Source: Hyphomicrobiaceae bacterium
GTDB lineage: Bacteria > Pseudomonadota > Alphaproteobacteria > Rhizobiales > Hyphomicrobiaceae
Reading direction: 5' to 3'
Assembly: GCA_017353825.1 (NCBI GenBank)
Contig: JAFMSC010000015.1
Coordinates: 1-21,484, forward strand
Length of the DNA stretch: 21,484 nt
Numbering within the stretch: position 1 is the first letter of the stretch; each line of letters begins with the position of its first letter. Below are positions 14,361 to 21,484 of this stretch, one piece after another. Under the pieces are notes generated by a model. It had not been told where the DNA came from and did not search any database. It worked only from the letters and a program-made list of their open reading frames with translations. The position numbers were made by a program, and so were the translations under genes.

Positions 14361-15062
14361 CGCCATAATTGACGGGCTAACACCCCGTGACGGGGTCGGC
14401 CGCCAATCTTGGAGTTCGGCCACCGCCTCGCCGCGCCCGCGTGCGCGAACGTGCGTTCAGAGGGGCCTTGAAGACCTGCACCCAATCTCCATTCTAGGCA
14501 TCGCCTGGCACCCGGACGAGACTGCACCCCATTTGTTGGCGCCAAACTTGCTTGCTTCTCCCGGATCGACCTTGGCGGCCCCGCCGCGCGCCAAGGGCCG
14601 ACGGGCGCGATGCTGAAATGAATGGCTGATCTGGAACCCGTCGGAGATTTAGCTGTCGCTCCTCGCAGTCGCTCCATCAGGGGCTCATGCTAAGCGGGGC
14701 ATGATATCGGACGGGCGACGCCACCGGCGAGCATTTGGATCCAGTCCAATGCTAGGTTGTTTCGTCGTCAGGCTCCACCAGCGTATAGCCCTTTGCGCAT
14801 AAATGAGAATTTCCAAGCATCAGGGTGCGCCCCGGCAACGGCCGGGCCCGTCCTGAGAGTGCCCGTCGTCATCGGCGGCGACGGATGATACCCGCCCAGT
14901 GCGTTGGTGGGCGGACAAAGGCACGCCGGTATGGCGCGTGTAATATTTCCGGGCCACCCCATCGCCTACAGCGTTTGCAGGCCCTAGACTGCCGAGAGCC
15001 GGGATGCTGGCGGACCTCGGTTAGGCGGACGCGGCAGGTGCTAAGGGTGGGTGGTCGGAGGC
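14361..15062. other. 702-base intergenic region without a supported gene
   Basis: This is the longest gene-free stretch in the window. It starts with a small hairpin, ACCCCG-TGA-CGGGGT at 14382-14396, 22 bases after the HIBCH-type stop; it has no T-tract, so it is at best a weak terminator. An inverted repeat GAACG-TG-CGTTC is at 14447-14458, and a bulged stem GCATT...AATGC lies near 14734-14755. ORFs crossing the stretch on both strands are rich in Arg, Pro and Gly and look like chance frames. It should hold the promoter of the efflux genes, but no regulator gene is present. Confidence 0.5.
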
Positions 15063-16304
15063 ATGACGAAGGGTCCCCTAAGGTCGCGCATGGCACCTGC
15101 AGTGAGCGTGACGCTCTCGGCTGCCGCAGCGATAGCCGGTGCAGCTTATTTTTTTTGGCTGGCGCCGGGTGAGGGCCCGGCTCCTGCAAGTGCGACAAAA
15201 CCGGCAGCAAAGGTTGGCACCAAGGGTGAGGGCAAGGCACGCGCCCTGGCGGCGCCCGTGACCGCGGCTACGGTAGTGGAAGCGGACATGCCCGTGATCC
15301 TGTCGGCGCCCGGGACGGTCGAGCCCCTGGCCAGTGTGGCGGTGCGCCCGCGCGTCGACGGCCAGATCGTCGAGGTGCCGTTCCGCGAAGGCGATCTCGT
15401 CGCCGAGGGCAGTGTGCTGTTCCGCCTCGACGACCGGCTCGTGAAGGCTCAGATCGCGCAGGCCGAGGCCAACATCGCCAAGGACGAGGCGAGCCTGCGC
15501 GATGCCGAAGCCACCCTCACGCGGCGCCGGGCGTTGATCGACAAGCAGGTGGTTACCGAGGCCTCGCTCGACCAGGCCCGCTTCGCAGTGGAGGGCCTCA
15601 AAGCCAGTATTGCCGCCGGCAAGGCCCTTCTGGACTCGCAAAGGACCCAGCTCGACTATCTCACCATCCGAGCGCCGATCACCGGGCGAACGGGCGGGCT
15701 TTCCGCCAAGCTTGGGGCACAGGTGCGCGCCCAGGATGCCACCGCGCTGGTCACCATCAACCAGACCCGCCCGATCCTGGTGACGTTCGCCTTGCCGCAG
15801 CGCGATCTGCCCGCGGTGCGGCGCGCCCTTGCCGAGAAGGCTTCCGCGCAGGTGACGGTGCCGGGGGCGAAGCGCTCGGTGGTGCCGGCAACCATCGCCT
15901 TCATCGACAACCAGGTCGACAAGCAGACCGGGGCCATAGCCCTTAAGGTGCTGGCGGAGAATGCTGAGGAGGTGCTGTGGCCGGGTCAGGCCGTCGAGGT
16001 CGCGCTCACAGTCGAGGTCAGGCCGCACATGCTGTCGGCGCCGGCTGGCGCGGTGCTGCCCTCTCAGAAGGGCATGATGGCCTGGGTGATCGGGCCCGAT
16101 AACAAGGTGGAGCCACGAGTCGTGGCCGTCGAGGGCATCGTGGGACAGAACGTGTTCCTCGGTGGCGGTGTTGCCTTGGGCGATCGCGTGGTGACCGATG
16201 GTCAGATCCGCCTGGCGCCGGGGATGGCGGTCACGATTGAAGACCGCGGGCGCGGACCTGCCAAGTCGCCGAGCGAGGATCGCCGGGCCGACGGCCGCGG
16301 TTAG
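15063..16304 (+). CDS. RND efflux periplasmic adaptor (membrane fusion protein), MdtA/AcrA type
   Basis: The 413-residue product links an inner-membrane RND pump to an outer-membrane channel. An N-terminal hydrophobic segment (about residues 14-34, with A-A-Y-F-F-W-L-A) anchors it or serves as a signal. It is followed by the lipoyl half motif V-A-V-R-P-R-V-D-G-Q-I-V-E-V-P-F-R-E-G-D, a coiled-coil hairpin with A-Q-I-A-Q-A-E-A-N-I-A-K-D-E, and the second lipoyl half D-Y-L-T-I-R-A-P-I-T-G-R-T-G. There is no lipobox. The start is uncertain: ATG 15063 has GGAGG too close, and ATG 15090 has AAGG six bases upstream and trims nine residues. The permease gene follows after 14 bases, so the two form an operon. 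Confidence 0.93.
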   Translation: MTKGPLRSRMAPAVSVTLSAAAAIAGAAYFFWLAPGEGPAPASATKPAAKVGTKGEGKARALAAPVTAATVVEADMPVILSAPGTVEPLASVAVRPRVDGQIVEVPFREGDLVAEGSVLFRLDDRLVKAQIAQAEANIAKDEASLRDAEATLTRRRALIDKQVVTEASLDQARFAVEGLKASIAAGKALLDSQRTQLDYLTIRAPITGRTGGLSAKLGAQVRAQDATALVTINQTRPILVTFALPQRDLPAVRRALAEKASAQVTVPGAKRSVVPATIAFIDNQVDKQTGAIALKVLAENAEEVLWPGQAVEVALTVEVRPHMLSAPAGAVLPSQKGMMAWVIGPDNKVEPRVVAVEGIVGQNVFLGGGVALGDRVVTDGQIRLAPGMAVTIEDRGRGPAKSPSEDRRADGRG

Positions 16305-16318
16305 CCGAGAGGGGCTCC

Positions 16319-19300
16319 ATGCGACTTCCGGAGATCTGCATCCGTCGCCCGGTTATGACGACGCTGCTGATGGCGTCGCTGCTGCTGGCCGGCTTCTTCG
16401 GCTATCGCCAGCTGCCGATTGCCGCCATCCCGCGCATCGAGGTGCCGACCATCAACGTCACGGTGTCGTACCCTGGCGCCAGCGCCGACACCATGGCAGT
16501 CTCGGTTGCCGCGCCGCTGGAGCGGCAGTTCGCCACCATCGCCGGCATCACCACCATCACCTCGCTCAATACGCAAGGCAGCTCCCAGGTCACGCTGGAA
16601 TTCGATCTCAACCGCAACATCGACGCCGCTTCCCTCGACGTGCAATCGGCGATCTCGGTAGCGATGGCGCGCTTGCCCCAGGACCTGCCCACGCCGCCGG
16701 CCTACCGCCGGGTCAATCCCGCCGACGCTCCCATTATCTTCCTCGCCCTCACCTCCGACACCACGCCGTCGCAGGAGATGAACGAGTTCGCCGAGAAGGT
16801 GATGAGCCCGCGGCTGTCCACCATCAACGGCGTGGCCCAGATCAACATCCAGGGCGCGCAAAAGCGCGCCGTGCGCATCCGCTACGACTTCGACGCGCTG
16901 GCAACCCGCGGCATATCGGTTGAGGACATCAGGGCTGCCGTGGCCGCCCAGTCGACCATCTCGCCCGTTGGCACCATCCGCACCAAGCAACAGCTCTACA
17001 TCCTGGATGTCAAAGGCGCCGAACCAACCGCCGCGTTCTTCAAGCCGCTGGTGGTGGCATGGCGCAACGGTACGCCGGTGCGCCTTGAGGACATCGCAAG
17101 CGTCGAGGACTCCGTCGAGAACGACGAGGCGATGGCCGAGCTCGACAGCACCCGATCCATCATCCTGTCCATCCAACGCCAGCCCGACGCCAACACCGTT
17201 GCCGTGACCGACGCGATCAACGCGGCGATCCCGGAGTTCCAGCGACTGCTGCCGCCGGCCGTAAAGCTCCGCGTACTAAGTGATCGCTCGATCTCGATCC
17301 GCGACTCCGTGCATGACGTACAGGTGACGTTGATGTTGACCGCCGTGCTGGTGATCATGGTGATCCTGGCATTTCTGCGCGCCTGGCGTGCCACCTTCAT
17401 TCCTGCCCTGGCCCTCCCCCTGTCGATCATCGGCACCTTCGCCGGGATGGCGCTCATGGGATTCTCGCTCGACAACGTCAGCCTGCTGGCCCTGACGCTG
17501 GCACTCGGTTTCGTGGTCGACGACGCCATCGTCGTGCTTGAGAACGTCGTGCGCTACGTCGAGCAGGGTATGAAGCCGTTCGAAGCCGCTATAAAGGGTG
17601 CGAGCGAGATCGGCTTCACGGTCATCTCCATCACCTGCTCACTGGTGGCGGTTTTCATCCCGATCCTGTTCATGGGCGGCATCGTCGGTCGCTTCTTCTT
17701 CGAGTTCGCGATGACGATCAGCATGGCCATCCTGCTGTCGGGTTTCGTCTCGCTCACGCTCACGCCGATGTTGGCCTCGCGCCTGCTCAAGGTGCACCGG
17801 GAAGGTGAGACGCGCCCCGGGCTGCTGTCGCGCATCTTCGAGGCGGGCTACAACCTGATGGCCTGGACCTACCGCGTCACGCTCGACGCCTCATTGCGCG
17901 TGCCCTGGCTTATGCTGCTGGTAACTGCGGGCACGTTGGTCGCAACCGTGCATGCCTTCGGCGTCATCAAGAAGGGCTTCCTGCCTGTCGAGGACACCAG
18001 CATCATCATCGTGCGCACCGAGGCGGCGCCGGACATCTCCTTTGGGGCCATGCTGGAGCGCCAGCGCGTCGTGTCCCGCCGCATCCGCGAGGATCCCGAT
18101 GTGCTGTACGTCAACTCCAACGTGCAGCAGACGTTCTTCAACCCGACCCTCAACCGTGGCTCGATCTTCGTGCAGCTCAAGCCGCGCGGGGAGCGCAAGG
18201 ACCGGGGCACCATCAGCGATGTTCAGAACCGGCTGCGGCGCAGCCTTGCCAACATCCCGGGCATCCGCGCTTTCCCGGTGCCATTGCAGAACCTACGCAT
18301 CGGTAGCCGCGGCGGAGCCGCCCTCTACCAGTATACGCTCACGAGTGTGGATCAAGGCGAGCTCTACGACTACGCCCAGCGCTTGATCGAGGTGGTCAAG
18401 ACCGCTGCGGGCTTCGCCGACGTGACGAGCGACCTGACGCTTGGCGCCCGGCAGCTGAGGCTCGATGTCGACCGTGATGCCATGGCGCGCTTCGGCGTCT
18501 CCATGGACACCCTGCGCAACACGCTCTACTCGGCGTTTGGCACGCGCCAGATCGCGACCGTGTATACGCCCTCCAACGACTACCAGGTCATCATGGAGAC
18601 GGACAGGAACCTCACCGTCGATCCTGGTGTGTTGTCCAAGGTCAGCATTATGAGCGGCAACGGCCAGCAGGTTCGTCTCGACTCCGTGGCTTCGGTGAGC
18701 CTTAGCCCGGGGCCGGTGTCGGTAGCGCGTCAGAGCCAGCTGCCCGCGGTTACCATCACATTCAACCTGGCGCCCGGCTTCACCCTGGGGGAGGCGGTCA
18801 ACGCCATGCGCGACCTGGAGCGCGAGGTGAAGATGCCGCCGACCATCACCGGGGCATTCGCCGGCACCGCCCAGGTGTTTGAGAGCTCGTTCCGCGACCA
18901 GCCGCTGCTCATCCTGGCGGCGATCCTCACCATCTACATCGTGCTCGGCGTTCTCTACGAGAGCTTTATCCACCCGATTACCATCTTGTCAGGCCTGCCG
19001 TCGGCCAGCCTCGGCGCGCTGCTCATCCTGCGGGCCTTTGATGTGGAGCTCACCATCATCGCGGTCATCGGCATTATCCTGCTGGTGGGCATCGTCAAGA
19101 AGAACGCCATCATGATGGTCGACTTCGCCATCGAGGCGCGGGCTCGCGGCGCCTCCCCGCGCGAGGCCATCCGCGAGGCCTGCCTATTGCGCTTCCGCCC
19201 GATCATGATGACGACTATGGCGGCCTTGTTCGGCACGCTGCCGATCGCCGTGGGCTGGGGGTCCGGCGCGGAGCTGCGCCAGCCCCTCGGCCTCGCCGTG

Positions 19301-19462
19301 GTGGGTGGCCTCGCGGTGTCGCAGCTGCTGACGCTCTACATCACGCCCTCGGTCTACCTGTTCATGGAGTGGATCGGCGGGAAGCTGGGCGCCGGGCGCC
19401 GCGAGCACATTCCCCCCGCGGAGGCCACGCCAGTGGCGCAGCCTCAGGCCGCGGCGGAGTGA
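16319..19462 (+). CDS. RND family inner-membrane multidrug efflux permease, MdtB/MdtC-like
   Basis: A proton-driven exporter of 1047 residues, the full length expected for HAE1-type RND permeases. The first membrane helix follows the opening MRLPEICIRRPVMTTLL, then the porter segment S-Y-P-G-A-S-A-D-T. The proton-relay aspartates are D401 and D402 in G-F-V-V-D-D-A-I-V-V-L-E-N (AcrB D407/D408), and the partner lysine is K928 in G-I-V-K-K-N-A-I-M-M-V-D-F. The sequence style is closer to MdtB/MdtC/MuxB than to AcrB or MexF, but there is only one such permease here, so it probably acts as a homotrimer. A GAGAGGGG site lies four bases before the ATG. The C-terminal tail is Ala- and Pro-rich. No outer-membrane factor follows. 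Confidence 0.96.
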   Translation: MRLPEICIRRPVMTTLLMASLLLAGFFGYRQLPIAAIPRIEVPTINVTVSYPGASADTMAVSVAAPLERQFATIAGITTITSLNTQGSSQVTLEFDLNRNIDAASLDVQSAISVAMARLPQDLPTPPAYRRVNPADAPIIFLALTSDTTPSQEMNEFAEKVMSPRLSTINGVAQINIQGAQKRAVRIRYDFDALATRGISVEDIRAAVAAQSTISPVGTIRTKQQLYILDVKGAEPTAAFFKPLVVAWRNGTPVRLEDIASVEDSVENDEAMAELDSTRSIILSIQRQPDANTVAVTDAINAAIPEFQRLLPPAVKLRVLSDRSISIRDSVHDVQVTLMLTAVLVIMVILAFLRAWRATFIPALALPLSIIGTFAGMALMGFSLDNVSLLALTLALGFVVDDAIVVLENVVRYVEQGMKPFEAAIKGASEIGFTVISITCSLVAVFIPILFMGGIVGRFFFEFAMTISMAILLSGFVSLTLTPMLASRLLKVHREGETRPGLLSRIFEAGYNLMAWTYRVTLDASLRVPWLMLLVTAGTLVATVHAFGVIKKGFLPVEDTSIIIVRTEAAPDISFGAMLERQRVVSRRIREDPDVLYVNSNVQQTFFNPTLNRGSIFVQLKPRGERKDRGTISDVQNRLRRSLANIPGIRAFPVPLQNLRIGSRGGAALYQYTLTSVDQGELYDYAQRLIEVVKTAAGFADVTSDLTLGARQLRLDVDRDAMARFGVSMDTLRNTLYSAFGTRQIATVYTPSNDYQVIMETDRNLTVDPGVLSKVSIMSGNGQQVRLDSVASVSLSPGPVSVARQSQLPAVTITFNLAPGFTLGEAVNAMRDLEREVKMPPTITGAFAGTAQVFESSFRDQPLLILAAILTIYIVLGVLYESFIHPITILSGLPSASLGALLILRAFDVELTIIAVIGIILLVGIVKKNAIMMVDFAIEARARGASPREAIREACLLRFRPIMMTTMAALFGTLPIAVGWGSGAELRQPLGLAVVGGLAVSQLLTLYITPSVYLFMEWIGGKLGAGRREHIPPAEATPVAQPQAAAE

Positions 19463-19576
19463 CTTGGTCCCACCGGCTGGCGGTTGCCGTGAAATTTCGG
19501 CAGCTAAATCGACCGACTAATGGCGCTTCGCGCTCCACCAAGCTAGGCTCCGGCTTTGCGAGGTTGGGGGGAGACC

Positions 19577-20791
19577 ATGCGGGAAGGCCGACGAAGGGGC
19601 TTGCGCGCGAGCTTGGTGCTCACAGCGGCGAGCGTTGCCGCACTCGCCGCCGGCTGCGATGAGGGCCAGCCACAGACCGCGCAGCCACCGGCGCCGCTTC
19701 CCACGGTCAGCGTCGCGCAGCCCGTGCAGCGCGAGGTAGTCGAGTGGGACGAGTACACCGGGCGCTTCGACGCCACCGAGACGGTGGAGGTGCGGGCGCG
19801 GGTCTCGGGCTATCTCAACGAGGTGCGCTTCAAGGACGGCCAGGAGGTGGTCCAGGGCGAGGTGCTGTTCGGGATCGACCCACGCCCCTTCGAGCGCGCT
19901 TTGGACCAGGCGCGCGCCGAACTGTTCGCGGCCAATACCAAGGTGGAGAACGCCAACCTCGACGTGGTGCGCGGCCAAAAGCTGATCGAAGGCAAGATCA
20001 TCTCCGACAAGACCTTCGACGACCGTATGGCGCTGTTGCGCGACGCTCAGGCAGCGGTAAAGGTGGCCGACGCCAAGGTGAAAGCGGCCGAGCTCGACCT
20101 GTCGTTCTCAACCATCGCCGCGCCCATCTCAGGGCGCATCGGTCGCACGCTGGTGACGGCGGGGAACTGGGTGAGCGCCGGCAGTGTCTCGGGTGCGACA
20201 CTGCTCACCACCATCGTCAGTGAGGATCCGATCTATATCTACTTCGACGTCAACGAGAACAACTACATCAAGTACAAGCGCCTCGCCGAGCGCGGCGTGA
20301 AGGCTGGCGCTGCCGATGTTGGCGCGCCCGTCGAGGTGGCGCTGCCCGACGAGCGCGGCTTCCCTCACAAGGGCCGGCTCGACTTCCTCGACAACCGGCT
20401 CGACCAAGCCACCGGCACTCTCAGGGCGCGCGCGGTGCTGGCCAACAAGCGGGGGCTGTTCTCGCCTGGCTTGTTCGGCCGGGTGCGAGTGACGGGCACG
20501 CCCAGTCACGCGGCTCTGCTGCTGCCTGACGAGGCCATCGGCACCGACCAGACCAACAAGTACGTGTTCGTGGTGGGCGGCGACGGTACCGTGCAGCGCC
20601 GCGGCGTGAGACTCGGGCCGCTGATCGAACGCCTGCGCGTGGTGCGTGAGGGAATCGCGGCCGACGACTGGGTGATCACGCGCGGCCTGCAGCGGGCGAG
20701 GCCCGGCCTGAAGGTCGAGCCAAAACGGGTGGTCATCGCCGTCTCCGACGCGATGCCCGGGCAGGGCGAGACAGGCAAGGCGCGGGAGTGA
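19577..20791 (+). CDS. RND efflux periplasmic adaptor lipoprotein, MexE-like
   Basis: The 404-residue product is a membrane fusion protein made as a lipoprotein: a basic N-terminus, a hydrophobic core and the lipobox L-A-A-G-C with the lipid-acceptor cysteine at C27. The mature part begins with V-S-V-A-Q-P-V-Q-R-E-V-V-E-W-D-E-Y-T-G-R-F, a hallmark of the MexE/BpeE group, followed by R-A-R-V-S-G-Y-L and F-G-I-D-P-R-P-F. The coiled-coil hairpin is at about residues 105-165, and the second lipoyl half is F-S-T-I-A-A-P-I-S-G-R-I-G-R. The ATG at 19577 is preceded by GGGGGGAG at good distance; an in-frame TTG at 19556 is unlikely. It starts 114 bases after the first permease and 67 bases before the second one. 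Confidence 0.95.
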   Translation: MREGRRRGLRASLVLTAASVAALAAGCDEGQPQTAQPPAPLPTVSVAQPVQREVVEWDEYTGRFDATETVEVRARVSGYLNEVRFKDGQEVVQGEVLFGIDPRPFERALDQARAELFAANTKVENANLDVVRGQKLIEGKIISDKTFDDRMALLRDAQAAVKVADAKVKAAELDLSFSTIAAPISGRIGRTLVTAGNWVSAGSVSGATLLTTIVSEDPIYIYFDVNENNYIKYKRLAERGVKAGAADVGAPVEVALPDERGFPHKGRLDFLDNRLDQATGTLRARAVLANKRGLFSPGLFGRVRVTGTPSHAALLLPDEAIGTDQTNKYVFVVGGDGTVQRRGVRLGPLIERLRVVREGIAADDWVITRGLQRARPGLKVEPKRVVIAVSDAMPGQGETGKARE

Positions 20792-20858
20792 TGCACATCA
20801 CGACGCTGGCGACCCCTGCGTAGGCATCGGCTTCTGCGGCGATGTAGAGACGAGATCC

Positions 20859-21484
20859 ATGCTGCTCAGCCATTTCTTCATTGCCCGCCCGATCTTCGCG
20901 GCCGTGGTGGCGATCGTCATCGGCATCATCGGCGCCATCGGCTACACGGGCCTCGGCGTCACCCAGCTGCCCGAGATCACGCCGCCCACGATTACCGTGA
21001 CGACGCAGTACCCAGGCGCCAGCGCGCAGACGGTGGCGGACACCGTGGCCGCGCCCATCGAACAGGAAATCAACGGCGTCGAGGGCATGATCTACATGGC
21101 CTCGCAGTCAACGTCCGACGGCAACCTGTCGATCACCGTCACGTTCGATGTGGGCACCGACATCGACCGCGCCCAGGTGCTGGTGCAGAACCGCGTCAAT
21201 GTCGCGCTGCCGCGCCTGCCGAGCGAGGTCCAGCGCAACGGCCTGCTCGTGCGCAAGCGATCGCCTGACCTCCTTCTTGCGATCCACCTGGTCTCGCCCG
21301 ACAACACCTTCGACCAAGTCTACATCTCCAACTACGGCCTACTCAACGTGCGCGATCGGTTGATGCGGCTCTATGGCGTCGCCGACGTATCGCTGTTCGG
21401 CGTGCGCGAGTACTCCATGCGCGTGTGGCTCGATCCCGAGCGCGTGGCCACGCGCGACCTCACCGCCGAGCAGGTGCTCGATGC
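20859..21484 (+). CDS. RND multidrug efflux permease, MexF/AcrB-like, N-terminal part (gene cut by window end)
   Basis: The frame is open from the ATG at 20859 through the last base, giving 208 complete codons of a gene that would normally have over 1,000. It opens MLLSHFFIARPIFAAVVAIV, the first membrane helix of HAE1 permeases, then T-Q-L-P-E-I-T-P-P-T-I-T-V-T-T-Q-Y-P-G-A-S. The porter part includes A-A-P-I-E-Q-E-I-N-G-V-E-G-M-I-Y-M and V-Q-N-R-V-N-V-A-L-P-R-L-P, both typical of AcrB/MexF. It differs clearly from the 16319-19462 permease and belongs with the MexE-like adaptor upstream. The ribosome site is weak (GAGACGAG). Nothing is said about the proton relay because it lies outside the window. 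Confidence 0.95.
   Translation, partial: MLLSHFFIARPIFAAVVAIVIGIIGAIGYTGLGVTQLPEITPPTITVTTQYPGASAQTVADTVAAPIEQEINGVEGMIYMASQSTSDGNLSITVTFDVGTDIDRAQVLVQNRVNVALPRLPSEVQRNGLLVRKRSPDLLLAIHLVSPDNTFDQVYISNYGLLNVRDRLMRLYGVADVSLFGVREYSMRVWLDPERVATRDLTAEQVLD

Noticed and set aside
14291..14677. A 128-codon minus-strand frame in the 702-base gap, considered as a lost regulator
   Set aside because: It overlaps the 3' end of the HIBCH-type gene, has no helix-turn-helix or other motif, and its composition is that of random GC-rich frames.
1..21484. CRISPR arrays, tRNA or rRNA genes, transposases, integrases
   Set aside because: No regularly spaced identical repeats with unique spacers, no cloverleaf or rRNA sequence, and no transposase or recombinase motifs were seen on either strand. 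The repeats present are short tandem units of 11-34 bases.

Overview
The window is GC-rich chromosomal DNA with dense coding and short intergenic gaps. Gene content suggests an alphaproteobacterium, probably of the Hyphomicrobiales (Rhizobiales): a HemB with an aspartate-type metal site, a bacterial leucyl/arginyl-transferase, an extensin-like M15-type protein, a DUF6494 protein, and solitary Bug and TRAP binding proteins. This placement is inferred from gene families; there is no rRNA in the window. I see no tRNA, rRNA, CRISPR array, integrase or intact transposase.

Layout. (1) 1-378: the 3' end of an alpha-oxoamine synthase (BioF/HemA-type PLP enzyme). (2) 648-1676, minus: moaA. (3) 2002-2193, plus: a 63-residue DUF6494 protein with its own terminator. 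(4) About 2331-3716: a decayed zone. It holds a minus-strand cassette of a ribbon-helix-helix-like protein, a coupled two-pass membrane protein and a frame-disrupted third gene, followed on the plus strand by a streptomycin 6-kinase (APH(6)) relic broken over several frames. (5) 8393 down to 4029, minus: five genes in one direction, hemB, ate/bpt, a threonine dehydratase-like gene, mobA and mobB, with a strong minus-strand terminator at 3749-3784. (6) 8735-11705, plus: a Bug (TctC) binding protein, an amidohydrolase resembling 2-pyrone-4,6-dicarboxylate lactonase, and a TRAP (DctP) binding protein, with no permease nearby. (7) 11894-13066, minus: an extensin-like secreted protein carrying an unusual insertion, divergent from (8) 13227-14360, plus, a 3-hydroxyisobutyryl-CoA hydrolase-type enzyme. 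(9) 15063 to the window end, plus: two tandem RND efflux systems, an MdtA/MdtB-like pair followed by a MexE/MexF-like pair whose permease runs off the window.

How the genes work together. moaA and mobAB contribute the first and last steps of molybdenum cofactor synthesis (GTP to cyclic pyranopterin; molybdopterin to the guanine dinucleotide form). The Bug-amidohydrolase-TRAP set looks like recognition and hydrolysis of an organic acid or lactone. The RND block is a drug/solvent efflux region with no regulator and no outer-membrane factor in view.

Most intact genes are ordinary. The parts most worth a second look are the unknown RHH/membrane cassette and the surrounding gene decay, a seven-codon ORF with its own terminator at 3749-3852, the TRAP binding protein that appears to lack the canonical ligand arginine, and the extensin-like protein split by an insertion of about 110 residues. 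I did not find convincing evidence of a complete new defence or mobile system.
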